Of a stretch of DNA of 63,423 bases, positions 53,984 to 62,395 are shown in pieces (the stretch's first letter is position 1; every line of letters begins with the position of its first letter). The stretch is from assembly GCA_016744435.1 (NCBI GenBank), contig JADGEJ010000021.1, positions 1-63,423 of the forward strand. The letters are read 5' to 3'. The notes below the pieces were generated by a model that saw only the letters and a list, made by a program, of their open reading frames with translations, was not told the DNA's origin and did no database searches. The position numbers and the translations under genes were made by a program. The DNA comes from Lentibacter sp. (lineage in GTDB: Bacteria > Pseudomonadota > Alphaproteobacteria > Rhodobacterales > Rhodobacteraceae).

Positions 53984-54288
53984 CAGATGTCTCCCATCAC
54001 GGTTTGGTTAAAGCCGAAGATACGGCGCGCCCCCGCCATTGCGATCAGCTGCACCTCGCGGCGCTGGCCCGGCTCAAAGCGCACGGCTGTGCCAGCGGCG
54101 ATATCAAGCCGCCTGCCATGGGCTTGAGCGCGGTCAAACTCAAGCGCGGGGTTGCTCTCTGCAAAGTGATAGTGGCTGCCAACTTGCACAGGCCTGTCGC
54201 CCGTGTTGGCCACCATCAGGGTGATCGCCTCGCGCGCGGGGTTGAGCGTCAGCGTGCCTGAGGCGGGGAACATCTCACCGGGGATCAT
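53983..54288 (-). CDS. ureB: Urease beta subunit
   Basis: 101 residues starting [16 protein letters not shown], with [14 protein letters not shown] and the closing [10 protein letters not shown] motif. The frame reads upstream into a Cys/Gly-rich segment, which is only the other frame of a valine-alanine repeat in the preceding gene. Its ATG overlaps that gene's stop (ATGA). Confidence 0.96.
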   Translation of the reverse strand: MIPGEMFPASGTLTLNPAREAITLMVANTGDRPVQVGSHYHFAESNPALEFDRAQAHGRRLDIAAGTAVRFEPGQRREVQLIAMAGARRIFGFNQTVMGDI

Positions 54289-54473
54289 GACTTGGCCAAT
54301 GCTTTGCGCACGAGAACCACCGCCACAGCAACAGCCACAGCCACAGCCACAGCCGCCAACAGCGAAACAGGCACCCAAGTTGTCTCTGAGGTATGCGCAT
54401 GCGGCAGGCCCGCTTCGTGGGCGGCAATAGGGGCTGCGATTGACATGCTCAAAAGTGTCGCAAAGTGCTTCAT
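54285..54473 (-). CDS. Small membrane protein within the urease operon
   Basis: About 62 residues. It has an N-terminal signal-like segment ([20 protein letters not shown]), a short His-bearing periplasmic stretch ([10 protein letters not shown]) and a transmembrane helix made of repeated Val-Ala ([12 protein letters not shown]). It is inserted between ureA and ureB, a position where other Rhodobacteraceae carry a similar small gene. The histidines suggest a possible metal role, but the function is unknown. The VA stretch is encoded by five hexamer repeats. Confidence 0.7.
   Translation of the reverse strand: MKHFATLLSMSIAAPIAAHEAGLPHAHTSETTWVPVSLLAAVAVAVAVAVAVVLVRKALAKS
54323..54352. repeat. 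Hexamer repeat encoding Val-Ala helix
   Basis: Five hexamers of ccacag (one is caacag) start at 54323, 54329, 54335, 54341 and 54347, inside the transmembrane helix of the small urease-operon gene. Confidence 0.85.
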
Positions 54474-54484
54474 CGGTAGTGTCC

Positions 54485-54787
54485 TCATCTGATGGGGTTA
54501 TGAACGGTGACGAGTTTGGTGCCGTCGGGAAACGTCGCTTCGACTTGCACCTCAGGGATCATCTCGGAAATGCCCTCCATGCACTGCTCGCGGGTGATAA
54601 TCAGAGCGCCAGCCTGCATCATGTCGGCGACACTACGCCCGTCGCGCGCCCCCTCGACAACCGCATCGGTGATCAGCGCAATCGCTTCAGGATAGTTAAG
54701 CTTTACGCCACGCGCGAGGCGCTTCCGCGCAACCTCGGCGGCCATGGCTATCAGCAGTTTGTCTTTTTCGCGTGGTGTTAGTTGCAT
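54485..54787 (-). CDS. ureA: Urease gamma subunit
   Basis: 100 residues: [51 protein letters not shown]. Normal length. First structural subunit gene after ureD. Confidence 0.97.
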   Translation of the reverse strand: MQLTPREKDKLLIAMAAEVARKRLARGVKLNYPEAIALITDAVVEGARDGRSVADMMQAGALIITREQCMEGISEMIPEVQVEATFPDGTKLVTVHNPIR

Positions 54788-54788
54788 C

Positions 54789-55604
54789 TTAGGTCATCCA
54801 TGATCTGGGGAGTGCGCCATTTGTGAGGTGCTCAATAATGGGGATAAGCGACTGTCTGAGCTCAAAGCTGTCCGCCGCCAAAACACGTGCGACCAGCAAG
54901 TCTTTCGCGACAAGACTCGCGCCTGCCGTTTCGGGAAGCCGCGCACGCACTGAGGCAAGCCGTGCCTCAGCGTCGCCGCCAACGTAAACGATCAGGGCGA
55001 ATGCGCCCGCGTTGGCCGCAACGTTCGGCGCAGCCAAGTGGCCCGTCACGTCGCCCTGTAGGGTCATCGCATCTAAAAAGAGCGGCTTGCCCTGCCTGCG
55101 AATGCTGATCTTGTCTTTAAAGTAGGCACTGCGCAGCGTTTCGCCCATCGCCGCACGGCCAATCACCAGCGGCTCAACAAGCAGCAGAGACGCGCCTTCC
55201 TCCAACTCGACATGCATCTGTCGCTCAAGCGCACAGGCCTCAAACAGAATGGTTTCTTGAGGGAGCCAGTTGATCTGGGCGCGTGCTTTTACGTGCAAAC
55301 GGTTCGTCACTGTGGCGCACTCATTCGGCTGGGCTTTGTACACGCGCTCAGCGGCTTGCGTCGTGAGGCTGATTGCTGAACCTTCGCCCGCACAAGCGCT
55401 AAACGCAAACTTGTCGCCGCCGGTAATGCCGCCCGCTGTGTTGATCATAATGGCTTGCAGAGCTTGCGAACTGCCCTGCGGAAACAGCGCCTTCATCGCA
55501 CCCGATTGGCGCAAATCTGCAAGTGCACTTCCATAGGGTCCGAGCTTTGTCGACAGAGCCACAGCGCCAACCGATCGCGGCTGGGCCTTAGCATACAATG
55601 GCAT
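54789..55604 (-). CDS. ureD: Urease accessory protein UreD
   Basis: 271 residues of the UreD/UreH family ([40 protein letters not shown]). It is the first gene of the urease operon and forms the scaffold UreDFG complex. Its promoter lies in the spacer shared with urtA. Confidence 0.93.
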   Translation of the reverse strand: MPLYAKAQPRSVGAVALSTKLGPYGSALADLRQSGAMKALFPQGSSQALQAIMINTAGGITGGDKFAFSACAGEGSAISLTTQAAERVYKAQPNECATVTNRLHVKARAQINWLPQETILFEACALERQMHVELEEGASLLLVEPLVIGRAAMGETLRSAYFKDKISIRRQGKPLFLDAMTLQGDVTGHLAAPNVAANAGAFALIVYVGGDAEARLASVRARLPETAGASLVAKDLLVARVLAADSFELRQSLIPIIEHLTNGALPRSWMT

Positions 55605-55648
55605 CGGTATGGTCGCTGACAGTGTAATTTCGCTGCTCCAGATTCGTG

Positions 55649-55696
55649 CTTTATCTCAGTCTTTGTCTCTGTCTTTATCTCAGTCTTTGTCTCTGC
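55649..55696. repeat. Four tandem 12-bp units upstream of ureD
   Basis: Alternating units ctttatctcagt and ctttgtctctgt start at 55649, 55661, 55673 and 55685. Units 1 and 3 are identical and units 2 and 4 differ only at their last base, i.e. a 24-bp double unit. Noncoding. Confidence 0.85.
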
Positions 55697-55998
55697 GGTT
55701 TCACCACAAGCCACAGACTGTGTCAGCGACAAGCGTATATCTGGCGGCGCTGAGAACAGGTTTGCCTGCATTTTAAGCATCGCGCCGCAAAGAAGGCTAA
55801 AAACTGTGCAGTTCGTCACTTCGAGCCCCTGAAGTGAGGCGCACATCTTTTGAATTCGCTGCAATGCAGAAAGGCTCACCAAGCCGGATCAAGCGCGAAA
55901 ATGCAGAGTGAAGGTGTGTGACGGCCGGACGAATTGAAGCCCGAGCCAGCCGCCACACGGATTGCAACACGAAGTTGCAGGTTAGAGGTAATTAGCCC

Positions 55999-56012
55999 TG
56001 CGCAATTGCGCA
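55999..56012. promoter_or_regulatory. TGCGCAATTGCGCA palindrome upstream of urtA
   Basis: Identical 14-bp palindrome to that at 47000-47013, ending 32 bp before the urtA start. A repressor or NtrC-like site is possible. Confidence 0.5.
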
Positions 56013-56044
56013 AGCCTTTCTGCCCTCCCTGCTAGGAGAACAAG

Positions 56045-57325
56045 ATGAACCTACTCAACTCTACTTTGGCTGGCGCGTTTGCTCTGGCTGCTCTAACAGC
56101 CCCCGCTGCGGCGGCTGACTGCCCCATCAAAGTCGGTGTGCTGCACTCGCTGTCAGGCACAATGGCGATTTCGGAAACCACACTGAAAGACACGATGCTG
56201 ATGCTGATTGAGCAGCAGAACGCAAAAGGCGGCCTTCTGGGCTGTGAACTCGAAGCTGTCGTGGTTGATCCGGCCTCTGACTGGCCGCTGTTCGCGGAAA
56301 AAGGCCGTGAGCTTCTGAGCGTGCACAACGTGGATGTGATCTTTGGCAACTGGACATCAGTCAGCCGCAAATCTGTTTTGCCTGTGCTCGAAGAACTCAA
56401 CGGTTTGCTGTTCTACCCTGTGCAGTATGAGGGCGAAGAAAGCTCGAAAAACGTGTTCTACACAGGTGCGGCGCCAAACCAGCAAGCCATCCCTGCGACA
56501 GACTATTTCCTCGAAGAGCTTGGCGTTGAGAAGTTCGCGCTTTTGGGCACTGACTATGTCTACCCGCGCACGACGAACAATATTCTGGAAAGCTACCTTA
56601 AACAAAAGGGCATCGCGGCAGAAGATATCTTCGTCAACTACACACCATTCGGCCACTCTGACTGGTCCAAGATCGTGGCTGACGTTGTTGCGCTCGGTGC
56701 AGACGGCAAGAAAGTTGGCGTGATCAGCACGATCAACGGCGACGCAAACATCGGCTTTTACAAAGAGCTGGCAGCGGCAGGCATCTCGGCCGATGACATC
56801 CCAGTGGTTGCCTTCTCAGTCGGCGAAGAAGAGCTCTCGGGCCTCGACACTGCCAACCTCGTTGGTCACCTCGCGGCTTGGAACTACTTCCAGTCAGCCG
56901 AGGCTGAGGCCAACACCAGCTTCATCGACGCGTGGAAAGCCAAGATGGGTGCCGAGCGGGTTACGAACGACCCGATGGAAGCGCATTACATTGGCTTCAA
57001 CATGTGGGTAAACGCGGCGACGGCTGCCAAGACAACCGACGTTGATGCTGTGCGCAGCGCGATGTACGGGCAGGAGTTCCCCAACCTGACGGGCGGCACG
57101 GCTGTGATGCTGCCAAACCACCACTTGGCAAAACCAGTCCTGATTGGCGAAATCCAGGAAGACGGCCAGTTTGATATCGTCAGCCAGACAAAGGAAGTCC
57201 CCGGCGACGCTTGGACAGACTTCTTGCCGGCAAGTGCCGTGCTCAAGTCAGATTGGAAAGATCTGGAATGCGGCATGTACAACACCGAGACAAAGAGCTG
57301 CGTGCAGCTTCTGTCAAACTACTAA
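56045..57325 (+). CDS. urtA: Urea ABC transporter substrate-binding protein
   Basis: A 426-residue periplasmic receptor of the HAAT/type I Leu-Ile-Val-like family. A signal peptide ends APAAAA. Family motifs are KVGVLHSLSGTMAISET and the urea-binding region with VFYTGAAPNQQAIPATDY. An AGGAG ribosome site precedes it. Its mRNA probably partly terminates at a hairpin before urtB, giving excess receptor over permease. Confidence 0.95.
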   Translation: MNLLNSTLAGAFALAALTAPAAAADCPIKVGVLHSLSGTMAISETTLKDTMLMLIEQQNAKGGLLGCELEAVVVDPASDWPLFAEKGRELLSVHNVDVIFGNWTSVSRKSVLPVLEELNGLLFYPVQYEGEESSKNVFYTGAAPNQQAIPATDYFLEELGVEKFALLGTDYVYPRTTNNILESYLKQKGIAAEDIFVNYTPFGHSDWSKIVADVVALGADGKKVGVISTINGDANIGFYKELAAAGISADDIPVVAFSVGEEELSGLDTANLVGHLAAWNYFQSAEAEANTSFIDAWKAKMGAERVTNDPMEAHYIGFNMWVNAATAAKTTDVDAVRSAMYGQEFPNLTGGTAVMLPNHHLAKPVLIGEIQEDGQFDIVSQTKEVPGDAWTDFLPASAVLKSDWKDLECGMYNTETKSCVQLLSNY

Positions 57326-57340
57326 GCCGACATACCAAAC

Positions 57341-57373
57341 CGGAAGGGGCCCCCGCCCCTTCCGACCTTTTTC
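57341..57373 (+). terminator. Terminator/attenuator between urtA and urtB
   Basis: Stem cggaaggggc (57341-57350) / gccccttccg (57355-57364) with a 4-nt loop, followed by acctttttc. It probably limits transcription into urtBCDE, as is usual after binding-protein genes. Confidence 0.8.
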
Positions 57374-57388
57374 TAGGGCGCTCACCAA

Positions 57389-59341
57389 ATGATAAGACTG
57401 CTACTCACCGGGTTTTTCGTGCTGCTCAGCTGCTCGATCGCCATAGCGCAAAACACGCCGATGCAGGCCGTCTTGCAAGACCACAGCGACCTCATCGTCA
57501 AAAGCTCGCGCAAGACAATTGCGCCAGCCATTGCGGGGATCACGGAAAGTGGATTGCCCCAAGCGCAAGACGTTTTGCAGTCGTGGCAAGGCAAAAGCAT
57601 GTGGCAACGCAAGTCAGACGGGCTGTTCTTTCGCGCCGAGAAACTCGACAGCAAGACATATCAACTCCACGATTTTGACAGTGGTGACACTGTAGGCACG
57701 TTCCCCAAATCCGAGCTGAAGCAAATCAAGCCCAACAGCGGCATCCGCGCGCTGATCGGCGCGTCGCTCGTGAAGTTTCAGTTGAACGACCCTGATCCAG
57801 AGCGTCGGCGCGCGGCGCTGATCTCTATTCAGCGCAACCCGAGTGCCGCCGTGCTTGAGCCGCTACGCGCCTCTATAAGCTCTGAGGCAGACGCTGGCTT
57901 GAAGGCCATGAAGTTCAGAGCCGAGCAGTTGCTGACCATCTCCTATGGCACAAACCAAGCTGCGCGCATTCGGGCTATCGAGCACATGGCAGGTGACTTG
58001 GGCGTCGATGCGCGGGCGACGTTGAGCCGCTTGCTTGAAACGAGAACAGACGTGTTCGCCAATGCTCCACCAGACACCGCCAATGTCGCGCGCGTGCTGC
58101 GCGTTGGCGAAACGATAACAACAGCTGCCGCTTATCAGTTGCTGGTTGATCGGGCGCTGGCACCGCCCCTTATAAGCTCCAATGACATCCGCCTTTCACT
58201 TACCCAACATGTCGCTGATGACAAGGTCGGCGGTGTCTCGGTCGAAACACTCGCGCAGCCTGAGCAACGCCAGCGCGCTTACAGTGCCTTGGTTGACGAA
58301 GGGCTTGCCGCCCCCGCGCCCACACAGGCCGAAATGGGCGCCTCCCTTTCTCAGTTCGTTTTTGCAGAGCTGTACGGCGAGCCTTCCAAGCAAGTCACTC
58401 AGGCCGCTGAAAAAGCCATGCAGAGCACCGAGCTCAACGTCGGCGTCAATCAGGCGGTTGATCTGGCCCTTGATGGCGTTTCGCTGGCCTCGATCTACTT
58501 TCTCGCAGCCATAGGGCTGGCCATCACCTTTGGTGTGATGGGGGTTATCAACATGGCCCATGGCGAGTTTATCATGATGGGTGCCTACACAGGCTACGTG
58601 GTGCAACAGGTTATCCCGAACCACACCGTCAGCATCATTGTTGCTATTCCGCTGGCATTCGCGATCACCTTTGCGGCGGGTGTGGCAATGGAGAGGCTGG
58701 TGATCCGTTGGCTCTACAACCGCCCGCTTGAAACACTGCTGGCTACATTCGGTGTCTCTATAGCCCTTCAGCAATTGGCCAAGAATATCTTTGGCACGCA
58801 AGCGCGCCCTCTGACAGCCCCTGCTTGGCTTGATGGTGCATGGGTGCTCAACGACGTGGTCTCGATCAGTTACATCCGCATCGCTATCTTCGTGCTCGCC
58901 ATCGGGTTTCTTGCGCTCTTTCTGTTTATCATGCGCCGCACGCGGCTTGGGCTGGAAACCCGTGCAGTTACCCAAAACCCGAGCATGGCCGCGAGCATGG
59001 GGATCAACCCGAACCGCGTAAACATGCTCACCTTTGGCCTCGGCTCGGGCATCGCGGGGGTGGCGGGTGTTGCGATCGGGCTGTTTGCCAAGGTCACGTC
59101 AGAACTGGGCAGTGACTACATTGTGCAAAGCTTCATGACGGTTGTTGTCGGGGGGGTGGGCAACATCTGGGGCACGCTCTTTGGCGCCGCGATGATTGGC
59201 TTCATGCAAAAAGGCATCGAGTGGCTCAACCCGTCCAACACACTGGCCGCACAGACGTTTATGATCGTTTTCATCATCATCTTCATCCAATTCCGGCCGC
59301 GGGGTATTATTGCCCTCAAGGGCCGCGCGGCAGGAGACTGA
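57389..59341 (+). CDS. urtB: Urea ABC transporter permease UrtB
   Basis: 650 residues. A signal peptide and a roughly 340-residue periplasmic N-terminal part (with repeats of LxxRA-type helices) precede the LivH-like permease domain (about 355-645, eight or so membrane segments, FGVMGVINMAHGEFIMMGAY). The long N-terminal extension is typical of UrtB and absent from LivH. Confidence 0.93.
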   Translation: MIRLLLTGFFVLLSCSIAIAQNTPMQAVLQDHSDLIVKSSRKTIAPAIAGITESGLPQAQDVLQSWQGKSMWQRKSDGLFFRAEKLDSKTYQLHDFDSGDTVGTFPKSELKQIKPNSGIRALIGASLVKFQLNDPDPERRRAALISIQRNPSAAVLEPLRASISSEADAGLKAMKFRAEQLLTISYGTNQAARIRAIEHMAGDLGVDARATLSRLLETRTDVFANAPPDTANVARVLRVGETITTAAAYQLLVDRALAPPLISSNDIRLSLTQHVADDKVGGVSVETLAQPEQRQRAYSALVDEGLAAPAPTQAEMGASLSQFVFAELYGEPSKQVTQAAEKAMQSTELNVGVNQAVDLALDGVSLASIYFLAAIGLAITFGVMGVINMAHGEFIMMGAYTGYVVQQVIPNHTVSIIVAIPLAFAITFAAGVAMERLVIRWLYNRPLETLLATFGVSIALQQLAKNIFGTQARPLTAPAWLDGAWVLNDVVSISYIRIAIFVLAIGFLALFLFIMRRTRLGLETRAVTQNPSMAASMGINPNRVNMLTFGLGSGIAGVAGVAIGLFAKVTSELGSDYIVQSFMTVVVGGVGNIWGTLFGAAMIGFMQKGIEWLNPSNTLAAQTFMIVFIIIFIQFRPRGIIALKGRAAGD

Positions 59342-59344
59342 GCC

Positions 59345-60577
59345 ATGCAAAACAGCTTTCTCACACGCAACCCCTCGACGCTGATTTTTCTGGCGGTTCT
59401 CGCCCTGTTCACAATAGCCGTTACGCTGCTGTCTGAAGGGCTTGGCATGGGGTTTATCTCAACGAGCTTTGTGAAGACACTCGGCAAGACGCTCTGCCTC
59501 GGACTGGTTGCCATCTCGATGGACCTTGTCTGGGGTTACGCAGGCATCCTGTCGCTCGGGCATTTCGCCTTCTTCGGGCTTGGCGGCTATATGATCGGCA
59601 TGTGGCTGATGTATGAGCGTACCCGTGATGTTGTTGTCAACTCACTCGCCGATGCGCCGATCCCCGCGACTGCGCAAGAGCTGAATGATGCCATCGCCAC
59701 GCAGATTTTCGGGGTTGTCGGCAGTGCCGAGTTCCCGCTGATCTGGGCCTTCGCCGACTCTCTCGCCTTGCAGCTCTTGATGGTCGTTCTTGTGCCCGGC
59801 TTGCTGGCGTTCGTCTTTGGCTGGCTCGCGTTTCGCAGCCGCGTGGCTGGTGTCTACCTGTCGATCCTGACGCAGGCGATGACACTCGCGCTCTCACTCT
59901 ACCTTTTCCAGAACGACAGCGGGTTGCGCGGCAACAACGGGCTCTCGGGCTTGCAAAACCTACCTGGTCTTGGCGATGTGCCACAGGCGCTTGTCTCGCT
60001 GTGGTTTCTCTGGGGGTCAGCGCTCGCGCTCGGCCTTGGCTACGTCCTCGCGGCGTGGGTTGTTTCCGGTAAGTTCGGCTCGGTCTTGCGCGGCATTCGC
60101 GACGACGAGGCCCGCGTGCGTTTTCTGGGCTACTCGGTTGAAACCTACAAGCTCGTGCTCTTCACGGGCACGGCCTGTATGGCGGGCATAGCCGGCGCAC
60201 TCTATTACCCGCAAGCCGGCATCATTAACCCCGCTGAGATTGCGCCGATCGCCTCGATTTATCTGGCGGTCTGGGTGGCCATCGGTGGGCGTGGTCGGCT
60301 TTATGGCGCGGTGATCGGCGCAGGTTTTGTGAGCCTGCTTTCGTCGTGGTTCACAGGCGGACGCGCGCCAAATATTCCGTTAGGAAGCTATACTATTCAA
60401 TGGGTTGACTGGTGGCTTGTCGTCTTGGGGCTATCGTTTGTTCTGGTGACGCTGTTCGCGCCCAAGGGCATTGGCGGGCTGTTTGATCTGATCGGCAATC
60501 AGAGCAGCCCAAACCGCCACGGCGCTGACTTGGGCCCTGACGCGGGTGCTTTACGCGAACGGGAGGCACAAGAATGA
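59345..60577 (+). CDS. urtC: Urea ABC transporter permease UrtC
   Basis: 410-residue LivM-like permease with about ten membrane segments; GYAGILSLGHFAFFGLGGY and the EAA-like loop GKFGSVLRGIRDDEARVRFLGY. It pairs with UrtB. Overlaps urtD by 4 bp. Confidence 0.95.
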   Translation: MQNSFLTRNPSTLIFLAVLALFTIAVTLLSEGLGMGFISTSFVKTLGKTLCLGLVAISMDLVWGYAGILSLGHFAFFGLGGYMIGMWLMYERTRDVVVNSLADAPIPATAQELNDAIATQIFGVVGSAEFPLIWAFADSLALQLLMVVLVPGLLAFVFGWLAFRSRVAGVYLSILTQAMTLALSLYLFQNDSGLRGNNGLSGLQNLPGLGDVPQALVSLWFLWGSALALGLGYVLAAWVVSGKFGSVLRGIRDDEARVRFLGYSVETYKLVLFTGTACMAGIAGALYYPQAGIINPAEIAPIASIYLAVWVAIGGRGRLYGAVIGAGFVSLLSSWFTGGRAPNIPLGSYTIQWVDWWLVVLGLSFVLVTLFAPKGIGGLFDLIGNQSSPNRHGADLGPDAGALREREAQE

Positions 60578-61314
60578 ACACCTTGCTTGAAGTCTCCGGC
60601 GTCTCTGTGAGTTTTGATGGTTTCTTAGCCATCAACAACCTGTCTTTCAGGATCGCCGGAGCCGAAATGCGCGCCATCATCGGCCCGAACGGGGCTGGTA
60701 AAACCACCTTCATGGATATTGTCACCGGCAAGACAAAACCGGACGAAGGGCGCATCCTTTGGGGCGACAAAGGCATCTCTCTGTTGGGCATGTCTGAAGC
60801 CCGCATCGCGCGAGAAGGCATTGGACGCAAGTTTCAAAAGCCCACCGTTTTTGAAGACCAAACCGTGCAGGAAAACTTGCTGATGGCGCTCAAAAGCGCG
60901 CGCGGACCGTTTGCAGTTTTGTTTTACAAGCCAAATTCTGCCGACCTAGCAAAGGTTGAAGAATTTGCCCGCGAGATCGGTCTTGTCGATGAACTTATGC
61001 GCAAGTCGGGCGAGTTGAGCCACGGCCAAAAGCAATGGTTGGAGATTGGTATGTTGTTGGCCCAAGAGCCTCGGCTTTTGCTTGTAGACGAGCCCGCCGC
61101 AGGCATGACGCCTGCGGAGCGAGAGCACACAACGCGGATTCTTGTGGAGGCCGCCAAGACCCGGGCTGTTGTCGTCGTCGAGCATGACATGGAGTTTGTT
61201 CGTCGGCTTAACTGTAAAGTCACCGTTTTGCACGAAGGCTCTGTTCTGGCAGAAGGGAACCTTGATCACGTGACGGCCAACCAAGACGTTGTTGACGTCT
61301 ATCTGGGGCGATAA
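60574..61314 (+). CDS. urtD: Urea ABC transporter ATPase UrtD
   Basis: 246-residue LivG-like ATPase: Walker A GPNGAGKTT, signature LSHGQKQW, Walker B LLLVDEPAAGM, and H-loop VVVEHDMEF. Energises urea uptake together with UrtE. Confidence 0.96.
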   Translation: MNTLLEVSGVSVSFDGFLAINNLSFRIAGAEMRAIIGPNGAGKTTFMDIVTGKTKPDEGRILWGDKGISLLGMSEARIAREGIGRKFQKPTVFEDQTVQENLLMALKSARGPFAVLFYKPNSADLAKVEEFAREIGLVDELMRKSGELSHGQKQWLEIGMLLAQEPRLLLVDEPAAGMTPAEREHTTRILVEAAKTRAVVVVEHDMEFVRRLNCKVTVLHEGSVLAEGNLDHVTANQDVVDVYLGR

Positions 61315-61315
61315 A

Positions 61316-62011
61316 ATGCTAAATATCAAAGACCTAACACTGCACTACGGGCACTCCCAAATTCTGAACGGCATCTCAATGGACGCCTCCATTGGCGAAG
61401 TCACCTGTGTCATGGGCACCAACGGCGTTGGCAAGACCAGCCTGATCAAGGCGATTTCCGGCACGCACCCGCGCTCTGGTGGCGAGGTCACGCTCGACAA
61501 CGAGGCGCTTGGCGTTCTTCCCGCACATGCATTGGCGCACAAGGGCATCGGCTATGTTGCTCAAGGCCGAGAGATTTTTCCGCTTCTGACGGTGCAGGAA
61601 AACTTGGAAACAGGGTTCAATTGCTTGCCCAAAAACGAGCGGCGTGTGCCGGGGGAGATTTTCGAGTTGTTCCCGGTTCTCCAAGAGATGAAGTCGCGAC
61701 GCGGTGGTGACTTGTCGGGCGGGCAACAGCAGCAACTGGCCATCGCCCGTGCTTTGATCACACGACCAAAGCTGTTGTTGCTAGATGAGCCGACCGAGGG
61801 CATTCAGCCCAACATCATCCAGCATATTGGGCGGGTCATTGAGCAGCTGAGAGATGAGGGGCAAATGGCGATCGTGCTGGTCGAACAGTACTTTGAATTC
61901 GCCTACAATCTGGCAGACAAATTTGTTGTCTTGCGCCGCGGAGAGGTGATCAAATCAGGATACAGAGACACTGTCTCAAAGAGTGAGTTGCTCTCATTGG
62001 TATCAGTGTAG
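61316..62011 (+). CDS. urtE: Urea ABC transporter ATPase UrtE
   Basis: About 231-residue LivF-like ATPase starting MLNIKDLTLHYGHSQ. Walker A GTNGVGKTS, signature LSGGQQQQLAIARAL, Walker B LLLLDEPTEGIQPN, H-loop VLVEQYFEF. The ATG at 61316 lies one base after the urtD stop; an upstream in-frame start overlaps urtD and is less likely. Last gene of the urt operon. Confidence 0.95.
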   Translation: MLNIKDLTLHYGHSQILNGISMDASIGEVTCVMGTNGVGKTSLIKAISGTHPRSGGEVTLDNEALGVLPAHALAHKGIGYVAQGREIFPLLTVQENLETGFNCLPKNERRVPGEIFELFPVLQEMKSRRGGDLSGGQQQQLAIARALITRPKLLLLDEPTEGIQPNIIQHIGRVIEQLRDEGQMAIVLVEQYFEFAYNLADKFVVLRRGEVIKSGYRDTVSKSELLSLVSV

Positions 62012-62277
62012 GCTTCGCGTCGTTCACTGTGGTCTTTGCCTCGAACTCACTTTGGCACAGCGCCTCTGACTTGCGAAGGGTCAACAACCTAGGGTCAGAA
62101 TCCATTAATCCTGACCCTAGTCGCCAAGAATTGCCGACTATGAGGCGCGAGCGGACATGGTCGCGTAAAGATCGAATGGCAGCTTCGCCCGCAGAGCCGC
62201 CGTTGGCCCTTTATGCCCCCACTAGACAGCCCCACCACAACAATGCCAAAACTCTCGTCAAAACGAGGAGCATACTC
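62012..62277. other. Spacer after the urt operon with an IS-like inverted repeat
   Basis: No gene is visible. The spacer contains CTAGGGTCAG (62089-62098) inverted at 62111-62120 with a 12-nt spacer (see separate entry). Confidence 0.5.
62089..62120. repeat. CTAGGGTCAG inverted repeat with copy at the left edge
   Basis: Arms CTAGGGTCAG (62089-62098) and CTGACCCTAG (62111-62120). The left part of the element is an inverted copy of 181-203 (21 of 23 bases identical). Possibly an insertion-sequence end remnant. Confidence 0.45.
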
Positions 62278-62382
62278 ATGGGCTTTAGTCTACGCTGGCT
62301 GGCCGCATTCGGGCTGCGGCACACTCGCAGCGCTGGACATGCGATTGCTCATGGAGCAAAACTCCCCCTCAATAGTGAATGA
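62278..62382 (+). pseudogene. Truncated duplicate of the DUF6524 gene start
   Basis: A 34-codon frame behind GAGGAG whose first 13 residues, MGFSLRWLAAFGL, match MGFILRWLAALGL of the DUF6524 gene at 62934, including the ribosome-binding region. Similarity then stops. It is most likely a partial duplication or recombination scar; expression of a small peptide is possible but unproven. Confidence 0.55.
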
Positions 62383-62395
62383 AAGACCATTTTGT

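Larger units (their letters stand above)
55605..56044. promoter_or_regulatory. Divergent urease/urea-transport regulatory region
   Basis: A 440-bp spacer between ureD and urtA. It holds a 12-bp tandem array (55649-55696), a TGCAAC-N5-GTTGCA inverted repeat (55963-55979) and the TGCGCAATTGCGCA palindrome (55999-56012). The inverted repeat has the arm length and spacing of an NtrC-type operator, which would suit nitrogen control. No clear sigma-54 element was found. Confidence 0.5.

Noticed and set aside
54289-54378. Cys/Gly-rich N-terminal extension of UreB
   Set aside because: It is the other frame of the Val-Ala repeat in the preceding small gene; the family start is MIPGEMF at 54288.
55493-55882. 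129-residue minus-strand ORF with KTEI repeats over the ureD start
   Set aside because: It overlaps ureD in another frame, its repeats are the 12-bp array read as protein, and no ribosome site or family character is seen.
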